This document shows positions 5,129 to 13,469 of a DNA stretch of 19,591 nt, one piece after another. The stretch is from Chloroflexia bacterium (GTDB lineage Bacteria > Chloroflexota > Chloroflexia > QHBQ01 > JADMIH01). A program made the position numbers and the translations under genes. Position 1 is the stretch's first letter. The number at the start of each line of letters is the position of its first letter. The notes under the pieces are model-generated. The model did not search any database, had not been told where the DNA came from, and worked only from the letters and a program-made list of their open reading frames with translations. The stretch spans positions 1 to 19,591 of the forward strand of contig JAICKM010000028.1 in NCBI GenBank assembly GCA_025927935.1. The letters run 5' to 3'.

Positions 5129-7810
5129 CTAATGCGTCACCCGGTAGGCGAACAGGGTGTTGCCATCCAGCACATAGAGGGTATTGTCCGGGCCGTAGGT
5201 CACGCCGCGCGGCGAGGCCGGGCGCGGCCCATCGCCCACAATGTGGGTCAACTGGACATAGTTATGTTTCGTGTTGATCGACACCAGGCCGGTGCTGCAA
5301 CTCGCCTCCAACCACTCGTCCGATTCGGGCGGATCGGCAAAATAACGGGGCTTGCACGTCAGGTCGTACATATTGCGTAGATTGCCGTCTTTGTCCAGTT
5401 TCTGAATCCGGTTGAACGTCTCTGTCGTGTAGACGTTCCCTTGCGGGTCCGCCGCCACCCCGCGCGGGTTGTTCAAGATCGATTCTTTGCCGGTGAGCGT
5501 CGCCAACGGCGCGCCGCCGGCCCGCGTATAGTGGAGCACCACGCCGCGGGACTGGTCGGCCACATAAAGCGAATCGTCGCCGCTGAAATAGAGGCCCATA
5601 CCCAGCACGCTCTTGTCGTCCAGCGCGACTTGCCGGACCACGCGGCCCGCCGGATCCAGCGCCAGGAGCGCCTGGTCGCCGTCGCCGTTATTCAGCACGT
5701 TCAGTAGCCCGGCCGGCCCCACGGCCACGCTCCCTGGGTGCGCCCAGGCCATTGGTTGGCCGTCCGGCCCGATGGGCTGCAACTCGGCGTAGGCGCCGGT
5801 GGCGACGGTGAGGACGCCCACCGTACCGGGCACGTCAGGCGATCCCGCCGGGCCGAACTGGGCGATGTATACCTTGCCGTCGAGGTAGGCGATGCCGCCG
5901 GCGCTATCCAACGGCGCATCGATCACCCAACTGGACAGGTACTCCAGCGTCGTCTTGGCGCGGAGGAAGTCATAGTTGATGATGCCCCAGGCCGTCCCCA
6001 GCAGGACCAGGATGCCGAGCGACAGCGCGAGGCGCGCGGTAGCGGGCAGGCGGGTGACTGCCGGTTGCGCCGGGGCAGCGTGCCGCCGGAGCAAGAACAC
6101 GCCGAGTAGCACGATCAAAATGCAAGTAAGCAGCAGCCACCCGGTCCGCCACGGGTACCAGGCTTCGTCCGGCGTGGCGAAATTGGGCACCAGCGGCGCC
6201 AGATCGACTTTCAACGGCGACGCCGGATCGGTTGCCAGCCAACTGAAAATGGCGCTGGTGCCGCCGGAGAACATGGTGCGCGGATCGACGAGCATGACCG
6301 CCATGAAGGCGCCGCCGATCAGCGCAAATAGGGCGTACAGCGCCTTATACAGCCGGCTGCGGACCAGCGCCGCCAGGGACATCGCCAGCGGCGCGGCCAG
6401 GAGGGGCACGAGTGTGGCGGCGTAGCGCGCCGGCGGTCCCCAGTCCCCGCCCCAGCCGCTGTAGGCGGCAATGAAGATCATATACGGCAGCGACACCAGT
6501 GCGATCCAGCCGACCAGGCGGCGATCGGCGGGCCGGCCCGTGCGGAACATGGCGACGACGCCGATCACGGCCAGCAGATAGATCGGCGCGAACGGCAGCA
6601 AGCCGAAGCGCTGGCTAAAGAGCAGCCCAAACGCGCCGGTGAGGAACAGGTAGAGTTCGTGGCCCCCCAGCCACGGCCAGTAGATCCAGCCGACCCCGGA
6701 GCCTTCCCGCTCATCCGTGCCCGGCATCACGCTGCCGAACAGGAACAGGTGATAAGCGGCCAGCCCCGCGGCGAGCAACAGCACGGGCGCCACGAGCCAC
6801 AACGCCCGCGGGATGCGCGCGGCGAGCACACGCCAGGTGGTGGTGGCCCGTAACGCGGCCGGCGCCGGACGGTCCGCCGGCGCGAAGCTGCGCCACCACT
6901 GGACCAGCGCATACAGCGCCAGCCCCGCGGCAATGGGCGCGCAACGCACGGCCAGCCAGGGGATGTAGCCGATGGCCGCCCCCACCAGCAGCAGCCGGCC
7001 CGCTCCGTTGGCCCGCCAGCCCAGGGCCAGCCGGCGCAACGCATAGATGACGGCCAGCCCCGTCGGTAGCTCGGAGAAGATCAGGTACGAGTAGCTCATC
7101 AGCGGGCCGCTGAAGGCCAGCGGCGCCCACACCGCGAGAGCGACCCAGCGCTTGCCGGTCGTCTCATAGGCCAGCAGGAAGATATTGGTCGCCAGCAAGG
7201 CGCCCACCAGGCACATGAATACCACCGTGGCGGGCCACCACAGCGCGAACCACGAGCCGGCGATCCAGGCGGGCACCAGCAGCACGCCCAGACCGGGCGG
7301 GTGGAACGAGTATAACTCCTGGTCCGGGCGCGCACTCGACATGGCAAGCTGGCGTGGCAGCGGATACGGCGCGTCCATGCCCACGAAGTCGGGCGGGTGG
7401 GGCGCCAGGCTGTAGAACTTGTCCTCGTCATGGTTCGCGTAGTTGTTGCTCAGTTCGAGGTCGCCATCCTGCACCAGGCTGAGCGTGTCCATCAAATAGA
7501 AGGGCTGGTCGCCCGTGGGCGGGCTGCTGTAGCGCAGGATCCGGGGCACGAAGGCCAGGTAAAGGAGAAACGTCAGCAGGCAAAGCAGTATGACCGCGCG
7601 GGCCGGCATGGCAAGTGCGGCCAGATCCGCGCCGGCGGGCACCGCGGGCAGCGCTGCCTGGGCCGCCGGCTCAGCGGGCGATGGAGCGGCCAGGGCCGGG
7701 GCACGCGCCCGGCGGATGGGGATGGGTCCCGGCTGCTCTCCGGCCGGGCGCGCCGGGGCCGGGGCCGCCGGCACATTCTGCGCGTCGGAAGTATTTACGT
7801 GATCTGTCAC
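5129..7810 (-). CDS. GT-C-type multi-pass membrane protein with C-terminal NHL-like beta-propeller
   Basis: The protein is 893 aa from the GTG at 7810, preceded by GAGGGG at 7 bases; no ATG lies nearby. Residues 1-70 are a Pro/Ala-rich cytoplasmic leader. From ~71 a chain of about 12 hydrophobic segments runs to ~622. Directly after the first (AVILLCLLTFLLYLAFVPR) comes TGDQPFYLMDTLSLVQDGDL; GT-C glycosyltransferases carry their catalytic Asp in this first outside loop, and relatives often read GDEPHYL, so Asp101 is the candidate and Gln102 replaces the usual Glu. Residues ~626-893 form repeated strands (GGIAYLDGKVYIAQ, PGSVAVGPAGLLNVL, GLYFSGDDSLYVADQ, PRGVAADPQGNVYTTETF, PRGVTYGPDNTLYVLDG), an NHL/SMP-30-type propeller that would face the outside. 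It probably transfers sugar from a lipid carrier; the acceptor is unknown. A minus-strand promoter is seen at 7949-7977. Confidence 0.85.
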   Translation of the reverse strand: MTDHVNTSDAQNVPAAPAPARPAGEQPGPIPIRRARAPALAAPSPAEPAAQAALPAVPAGADLAALAMPARAVILLCLLTFLLYLAFVPRILRYSSPPTGDQPFYLMDTLSLVQDGDLELSNNYANHDEDKFYSLAPHPPDFVGMDAPYPLPRQLAMSSARPDQELYSFHPPGLGVLLVPAWIAGSWFALWWPATVVFMCLVGALLATNIFLLAYETTGKRWVALAVWAPLAFSGPLMSYSYLIFSELPTGLAVIYALRRLALGWRANGAGRLLLVGAAIGYIPWLAVRCAPIAAGLALYALVQWWRSFAPADRPAPAALRATTTWRVLAARIPRALWLVAPVLLLAAGLAAYHLFLFGSVMPGTDEREGSGVGWIYWPWLGGHELYLFLTGAFGLLFSQRFGLLPFAPIYLLAVIGVVAMFRTGRPADRRLVGWIALVSLPYMIFIAAYSGWGGDWGPPARYAATLVPLLAAPLAMSLAALVRSRLYKALYALFALIGGAFMAVMLVDPRTMFSGGTSAIFSWLATDPASPLKVDLAPLVPNFATPDEAWYPWRTGWLLLTCILIVLLGVFLLRRHAAPAQPAVTRLPATARLALSLGILVLLGTAWGIINYDFLRAKTTLEYLSSWVIDAPLDSAGGIAYLDGKVYIAQFGPAGSPDVPGTVGVLTVATGAYAELQPIGPDGQPMAWAHPGSVAVGPAGLLNVLNNGDGDQALLALDPAGRVVRQVALDDKSVLGMGLYFSGDDSLYVADQSRGVVLHYTRAGGAPLATLTGKESILNNPRGVAADPQGNVYTTETFNRIQKLDKDGNLRNMYDLTCKPRYFADPPESDEWLEASCSTGLVSINTKHNYVQLTHIVGDGPRPASPRGVTYGPDNTLYVLDGNTLFAYRVTH

Positions 7811-7948
7811 GCGTGTCCCCTCATCGTGACCCAGCCGTGTGCCGCACCTCTCAGATTTCCCGCCCCCTTACTCCCCGTGCGCTGGCTGCTCGCAGCACCG
7901 GCGGACACCGGATTCCCTCCAGGAGCTAGCAACGGTGCTCCTTGCAAT

Positions 7949-7977
7949 ATTCTATCCCAAAGGCCCCGGCGCGGCAA
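7949..7977 (-). promoter_or_regulatory. Sigma70-type promoter for the GT-C/NHL gene
   Basis: Read on the minus strand: TTGCCG (7977-7972), a 17-base spacer, then TAGAAT (7954-7949). The hexamers match consensus 4/6 and 5/6. The predicted start of transcription is near 7942, giving a leader of about 130 bases. Nothing else coding is seen in 7811-8207, which otherwise holds the divergent upstream region of the GH15 gene. Confidence 0.45.
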
Positions 7978-8207
7978 GCAGGTAGCGGCCTCAACGATAG
8001 CGAATTGCATGGAGGCTGCATCGCAATCCGATACGAACGGCACGGCGGTTGCAATAGCCCTCCGCAGGCGGGCGGGGCGCGCTGGTGCGCGGCGTTCGCT
8101 GACCGGGTAGCCGCCATGCTATCGCGGGCGCGGGCACGTTACAGAATAATGCCGGCAGGCGACATCCTGCGCGGGAACGGGCGGCCATGGAGGAGGAGCG
8201 AAGCGCT

Positions 8208-10022
<1,815 letters not shown>

Positions 10023-10068
10023 GGCCCGGCACTACGTGTGCCCGCCCCGCGCCCTCCGGGGTGTAGCC

Positions 10069-10084
10069 GCGCGATGAATCGCGC
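10069..10084. terminator. Small hairpin in the convergent gap (GH15 / PPOX genes)
   Basis: GCGCGA (10069-10074) pairs with TCGCGC (10079-10084) around TGAA. It lies 46 bases after the GH15 stop and 46 bases after the oppositely oriented PPOX gene ends. No T-run follows on either strand, so termination is only suggested. Confidence 0.35.
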
Positions 10085-10129
10085 TGTACTCGTTGGGCTT
10101 TAGCGTGAGCGGCTCCGAACAGCGGCGTA

Positions 10130-10558
10130 TCAGTCGCTGACGCCCGATTGCGCGACGATCCTGGTCGGAGTGACGCGCACCAGCAGTTCGCTATCGACGG
10201 CGTTGCGCTGGCCGTAAGCCGCCGCCAGATCCGCGCCCATGTAACGCTGCGCAATGCGCGTGGCCCAGTCGAGCAGATCGGGCGCGTTGCGGGTCAGTTC
10301 AGCCGTGCCCTCGATCAGCACGAAGGCGAAAGGTGGCGTCTCATCGTCCGCGCAGAGAGCGACGCGCGGGTCGCGCCGCAGGTGCCGGCCTTTCAGCGTG
10401 TCCTCGCCGGTCGTGAAGACCACGGTATCGCCGTCGAGCACGAACCACACCGGGACCACATGCGCCCGCCCATCCGCCCGCACCGTGGCAACCTTCATGG
10501 TCCGCGTCCCCGCGGTCAGGAAGCGCCGGCGCTCTTCCGCCGTCATCTGCTGAGCCAT
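10130..10558 (-). CDS. PPOX-class flavin/F420-binding split-barrel oxidoreductase
   Basis: The protein is 142 aa from the ATG at 10558 with GGAGG 8 bases upstream; ATG 10564 is too close to the SD. The order of motifs is that of the pyridoxamine-5'-phosphate-oxidase-like split barrel: RTMKVATVRADGRAHVVPVW (residues ~19-38), VVFTTGEDTLKGRHLRRDPR (46-65, typical K-x(2-3)-L-x-RDPRV contact for FMN/F420 phosphates), then VALCADDETPPFAFVLIEGT and a C-terminal helix-strand ending LLVRVTPTRIVAQSG. Such proteins use FMN or F420H2 to reduce small substrates; whether this one uses F420 cannot be read here. It is cytoplasmic. It lies 99 bases after the FAM151-like gene on the same strand, so it may share its transcript. 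Confidence 0.88.
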   Translation of the reverse strand: MAQQMTAEERRRFLTAGTRTMKVATVRADGRAHVVPVWFVLDGDTVVFTTGEDTLKGRHLRRDPRVALCADDETPPFAFVLIEGTAELTRNAPDLLDWATRIAQRYMGADLAAAYGQRNAVDSELLVRVTPTRIVAQSGVSD

Positions 10559-10657
10559 GATCATTTCCTCCTCGCCCGGTTCCCACCCGTCCGCCGCCAA
10601 CCTCGCCTGATCAGCCGCGCCGCCCATAGAGCAATTCCCGTGCGCGCATAATGCGGG

Positions 10658-11368
10658 CTATGGCAGGGTCACACAGTCATAAAGGTAGTCCCCTTGCGGG
10701 AACCGGGTCGTGATCCAGGTGCGGAGCGCCTGGTCCACGGGCCTGCTGTCCCACAGGCTCAACACCGCGCTGGGGTGGCGCGTTAAGGCTTGCAGGGCCG
10801 CCCAGGAACCGGGCAACAAACTCGCGCGCACGGGAAAGACGATCCCGGCGCGCCCGGCGCACAGGGCGAGCATGGCGCCCACGTTGTCCGCGCTGTACCC
10901 GCCCGCGGGCGGGGCCGTGGTGGTCCAGCCTAACGACAGCATGCCGCGCGGATAGAGCCGCGTACATGCGTCAATAAACACCCCCGGCTCCACCGCAGGG
11001 GGTCCGCCGCCCTGCCCCTGCACGATATCCGCGTTCAGCAGCACGGGTTGGGCCAGGCGCGCCGCCCGCAGCGCCGCTAAACACGCGGGAACGACGGACG
11101 GGTCTTTGAAATCGAGCTTGATCCCTTTGTCCAGCGTGCGCAGGGTATCGAGCAGCGCGGCAAAGCTGAGATCGCTTTCGGTTGCCGGCGGGTGGGCCAG
11201 GATAATCTCGCCGGTGGGCGCCGCGCGCACATCACATTCCAGCATCATCACGGAGGAGGCGCCCGCGCTCTGTAGCCCTGCCCGCGTGTTCACGGCATGG
11301 ACCCAGGTGATATCAGCCAACCGGGTCACGCCATAACGGGGCGCGAAGTACGCTAGAAGCTCTCGCAT
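10658..11368 (-). CDS. FAM151/menorin-domain protein (PLC-like phosphodiesterase fold)
   Basis: The protein is 236 aa; the start ATG at 11368 has GGGAGG at 8 bases. There is no signal peptide. The sequence follows the animal FAM151/menorin (DUF2181) signature in order: ITWVHAVNTRAGL (His24, Asn27), MMLECDVR (Glu44, Asp46), LAHPPATESDLSF (His59), KGIKLDFKDP (Lys84, Asp86, Lys88), PVLLNADIVQG (Asn112, Asp114), then MLSLGWTT and a C-terminal helix-strand pair. The His / Glu-x-Asp / His / Lys arrangement is that of glycerophosphodiester phosphodiesterase-like TIM barrels, so a metal-dependent phosphodiesterase activity is plausible, but no substrate is known for the family. A minus-strand promoter lies 54 bases upstream, and the PPOX gene follows at 99 bases. 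It stands out because the family is best known from animals. Confidence 0.82.
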   Translation of the reverse strand: MRELLAYFAPRYGVTRLADITWVHAVNTRAGLQSAGASSVMMLECDVRAAPTGEIILAHPPATESDLSFAALLDTLRTLDKGIKLDFKDPSVVPACLAALRAARLAQPVLLNADIVQGQGGGPPAVEPGVFIDACTRLYPRGMLSLGWTTTAPPAGGYSADNVGAMLALCAGRAGIVFPVRASLLPGSWAALQALTRHPSAVLSLWDSRPVDQALRTWITTRFPQGDYLYDCVTLP

Positions 11369-11421
11369 GGTGTGATCCTCCCTTGTGGGTAACGGATAGG
11401 TCCGGCCGCAGGTGCTTGTCT

Positions 11422-11450
11422 ACTATACGGCTATCCCTCGATCGACTCAA
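11422..11450 (-). promoter_or_regulatory. Sigma70-type promoter for the FAM151-like gene
   Basis: Minus strand: TTGAGT (11450-11445), exactly 17 bases, TATAGT (11427-11422). These are 4/6 and 5/6 matches. The leader to the ATG at 11368 would be about 47 bases and carries the GGGAGG SD. Confidence 0.6.
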
Positions 11451-11473
11451 CTCGTCCCGTTATTTCGCCGCGG

Positions 11474-11560
11474 GCCGGCGGAAGTGTTACCCTGCGGGCA
11501 TAGTGCAGGCCAGTCTTCCGCCGGCTTTACTCCCTGCCCCGCGACCCGGCTCCCAGCCGG
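11474..11560. other. Structured non-coding stretch (nested hairpins) in the divergent gap
   Basis: GCCGGCGGAAG (11474-11484) is the perfect complement of CTTCCGCCGGC (11515-11525), and inside the 30-base loop CCTGC (11491-11495) pairs with GCAGG (11505-11509). Next to it CCGGCT (11546-11551) pairs with AGCCGG (11555-11560). No reading frame with an SD is visible in 11451-11671. It could be a transcription block between divergent promoters, a small RNA, or an inserted repeat. Confidence 0.4.
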
Positions 11561-11671
11561 AGGGGTTCGCCGCACTCGTCCACTGCGGGCTGTTTTTCAC
11601 GTTGGGATGGGCGGCGGGTCCTTCCCCCTCCAAATCGCTTTAGCCCAACCGAGATTCAATGCCCGTAGGGC

Positions 11672-11700
11672 TTGACAAAGCTAGAGAATGATGGTATAGT
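11672..11700 (+). promoter_or_regulatory. Near-consensus sigma70 promoter of the padR-type gene
   Basis: TTGACA (11672-11677, 6/6), a 17-base spacer and TATAGT (11695-11700, 5/6). The predicted start of transcription is around 11707. It is the strongest promoter in the window, as expected for a gene held down by its own repressor. Confidence 0.88.
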
Positions 11701-11707
11701 AACTTCG

Positions 11708-11728
11708 AGATATATAAAGATATATCTT
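11708..11728. promoter_or_regulatory. AT-rich palindromic operator, candidate PadR autoregulatory site
   Basis: AGATATAT (11708-11715) and ATATATCT (11720-11727) are perfect 8-bp complements separated by AAAG; overlapping them is a second perfect palindrome, AAGATATATCTT (11717-11728). The element begins at the predicted +1 and ends 13 bases before the SD, so a bound repressor would block transcription start or elongation. PadR proteins commonly bind AT-rich palindromes at their own promoter; the assignment is inferred. Confidence 0.65.
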
Positions 11729-11739
11729 AGATATTACCC

Positions 11740-11893
11740 AAGGAGGGATATTATGCGAAACAACAACACAAGACAGCAGCGAGGGCACACAGATGAGTAC
11801 GACAGGCCAGCCCGCACAGAACATGTGCCCATCGAAACGCACGGGCACGGCCAAAGGAGGGATAGTATGCGAGACACTAGCACAAGACAACAG
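11740..11893 (+). repeat. Duplicated translation-initiation region inside the padR-type gene
   Basis: Bases 11740-11779 and 11854-11893 match in 34 of 40 positions without a gap, covering the SD, the ATG and the first codons (MRNNNTRQQ against MRDTSTRQQ). The copies are 114 bases (38 codons) apart, so both starts are in frame. Confidence 0.85.
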
Positions 11894-12649
11894 TTCGGAA
11901 TGCCGCTCCGCGGCCACGACCGGGGCCGCGGGCACGCCCACGGGCAGGGCCGGCCGGACGAGACAGCGCATGCTCGTATCGAGGCGCACGGACGTGGCCG
12001 CTGGAGCGAGCGGGACATAGAAGGAGGACGCGGCTCAGGACCCGGGCACGAAGCGCCGGAAGGCCGGCATGGGCACGAAGGGCATGGCGGCGGCAGAGGT
12101 CGCTGGAATCACGCGCGGGGCGAGGGTCGCGAACGGCTAGAACGGGGCATGCTGCGCTATGTGATCCTGGATGTGCTCAGCAACGGGCCGGGGCATGGCT
12201 ACGAGATCATCAAGCAACTCGATGAGCAAACGCAGGGCCGCTATACGCCGAGCCCCGGCACACTTTACCCAACCTTGCAGTACCTGGAGGACCTGGGCTT
12301 CGTGAACTCCAACCAGGACGAGGGCCGCAAGGTTTATAGCCTGACCGCCAGTGGTAAGGCAGAACTTGAGCAGCACTCCGACGTTGTGAGCGGCTTTTGG
12401 TCACGCTTCGATGAGCAAAGCGCCACCGGCGCCAACCAACCCGAAGTGAGTTTCCTTCGCGACGCCCTGGACGACCTCAGCAGAACCGTTTGGTCCAGTC
12501 TGCGGACGGCGATCGCCGGTGATGATACGGCAACAATCCGTGCCGTGCGCCAAGCGGTAGAACAGTGCCAGAACGAGATCCGCGACATCGTTGCCCAGGC
12601 TGGGAGACCGCGGAGCGAGAGCAACCAGCCACAGCAGGGAGAGCAATAG
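11753..12649 (+). CDS. PadR-family transcriptional repressor with His/Gly-rich N-terminal extension
   Basis: The protein is 298 aa from ATG 11753 (AGGAGGG at 11741). A second start, ATG 11867 with AAAGGAGGG at 11853, would give 260 aa. The open frame back to 11672 only runs through the promoter. Residues ~1-125 are low-complexity and polar, with about 14 His (HGHG, RGHAHGQG, GRHGHEGHGG) and many Gly/Arg. The winged-helix PadR domain starts at ~130: MLRYVILDVLSNGPGHGYEI, then SPGTLYPTLQYLEDLGFV and the wing GRKVYSLTASGKAEL. A C-terminal helical part (FLRDALDDLSRTVWSSLRTA onward) would be the dimerisation arm. PadR repressors usually control detoxification, transporter or stress genes and lose DNA binding on meeting a ligand. 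The His-rich arm suggests metal or nucleic-acid contact, inferred. The 67-aa gene follows 64 bases later. Confidence 0.9.
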   Translation: MRNNNTRQQRGHTDEYDRPARTEHVPIETHGHGQRRDSMRDTSTRQQFGMPLRGHDRGRGHAHGQGRPDETAHARIEAHGRGRWSERDIEGGRGSGPGHEAPEGRHGHEGHGGGRGRWNHARGEGRERLERGMLRYVILDVLSNGPGHGYEIIKQLDEQTQGRYTPSPGTLYPTLQYLEDLGFVNSNQDEGRKVYSLTASGKAELEQHSDVVSGFWSRFDEQSATGANQPEVSFLRDALDDLSRTVWSSLRTAIAGDDTATIRAVRQAVEQCQNEIRDIVAQAGRPRSESNQPQQGEQ

Positions 12650-12713
12650 GCTCAGCGGCCGCCCTGCGCCGGAACAGGCAGAACCACTAACAAGGAAAGG
12701 AGGAACTGTAACT

Positions 12714-12917
12714 ATGATGATACCATTCAATGAGATTTATTCGATAGCCCGCGAACGTGACAACGAAATCCGCCAGGCAAGGAACCCGGAGTACGGGCAG
12801 AGTATGCAACAGCCGGAACTGCGACGAACAATTGCCGACTTCTTGCAGCGCTTGCTGGGCAACAGACCGGCCCCGGCTGACGCCGCCTGGGCACATGGAA
12901 CTAAGCCCGGCCGTTAG
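12714..12917 (+). CDS. Small protein downstream of padR-type gene, 67 aa, function unknown
   Basis: The start is ATG 12714 (ATGATG) with AAAGGAGG at 12696-12703. The reading frame continues upstream to 12591 but the SD decides the start. The product is soluble and charged: MMIPFNEIYSIARERDNEIR opens a helix, QQPELRRTIADFLQRLLGNR is a second amphipathic helix, and the tail (PAPADAAWAHGTKPGR) is disordered. There is no membrane segment, Cys pair or known motif. Co-transcription with the PadR-type gene is likely because only 64 bases and no terminator lie between. I recall short unnamed genes of similar make-up behind PadR genes in Chloroflexota, so it may be a partner or target of the repressor; that is a guess from position. 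Confidence 0.72.
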   Translation: MMIPFNEIYSIARERDNEIRQARNPEYGQSMQQPELRRTIADFLQRLLGNRPAPADAAWAHGTKPGR

Positions 12918-13004
12918 GGTAGAGCCGGCGAAGAGAACTGGGGCGAATCTAGACACCGGCAACCAGCGTATATCGCAGGTCGGTGTCGCTGCATGTATCC
13001 GCGG

Positions 13005-13403
13005 CTACCCGATCCGGCGGCGCCGCCAGGCCCGTACCTCGACACCGGCACTTGCGTCGTTCTGCTCGGCCTCGCGCAAAGTCGTTTGCAGGGTTTTATG
13101 GCCCAGACGCCTGCGGATGGTGCCAGGACTCACTCCGTCAGGAACCAACTCGGTTGCGTAGGTATGCCGTAACCGGTGTAGAGTGCGGACAACCCGCGCC
13201 CGCGCACAACAGCGCTCCCCATGTTCCTGCACCGATAGGTAACGTAGCGCCCCGCCCTGAGTATTCTTCTCAACTCTTCTTCAGGTATTGGCGCAACGGC
13301 ACTGCCAACTTCGGATCAGCTTGTTCCCCTTGCCGACCACGTGCAAAATCGCCATATGGCGCATATCACCACCGGTGGTTGTTAAGTTGTATAATAGCGC
13401 ATC
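13005..13403 (-). pseudogene. Tyrosine recombinase (integrase) remnant, frameshifted
   Basis: Three minus-strand frames carry consecutive pieces of an integrase catalytic domain. Frame A (13403-13281) reads ALLYN, then MAILHVVGKGNKLI, which matches the typical ILHVVGKGNK strand. Frame B (13311-13270) reads LAVPLRQYLKKS and stops. Frame C (13232-13005) reads LHRLRHTYATELVPDGVSPG and IRRRLGHKTLQTTLREAE, the Arg-His box and the LGH box. In working relatives LGHKxLQTTL is followed by R-Y with the nucleophilic Tyr; here Glu stands in that place. Frameshifts, a missing N-terminal core-binding domain and the lost Tyr all say it is dead. No att site or intact element is visible around it, so it is an old scar. 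Confidence 0.75.
13390..13395 (+). promoter_or_regulatory. Perfect -10 hexamer upstream of the 5'-nucleotidase gene
   Basis: TATAAT matches consensus 6/6. The -35 at 17 bases (CACCAC, 13367-13372) is poor, so the promoter may need an activator or be weak. Transcription would start near 13402, giving a 68-base leader. The opposite strand reads TATTAT in the same place, inside the integrase remnant. Confidence 0.4.
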
Positions 13404-13469
13404 CTACCTCGCGCTGATCAGGCGGCCCGCTATTACCGGCTCATCCTATTATCTACTTCAGGAGGTCAT

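Noticed and set aside
7397..8110. 237-aa open frame, plus strand
   Set aside because: It starts antisense to the GT-C gene, has no SD and no family likeness.
8187..8207. Earlier ATG of the GH15 gene
   Set aside because: It overlaps the SD that serves ATG 8208, and family members begin with the sequence after 8208.
11672..11752. N-terminal extension of the PadR-type protein (TTG at 11672)
   Set aside because: The TTG is the -35 box TTGACA, and the stretch contains the -10 and the operator. It cannot be translated from the same promoter.
13350..13361. Palindrome CGCCATATGGCG
   Set aside because: It falls inside the integrase remnant, has no partner or promoter context and may be chance.
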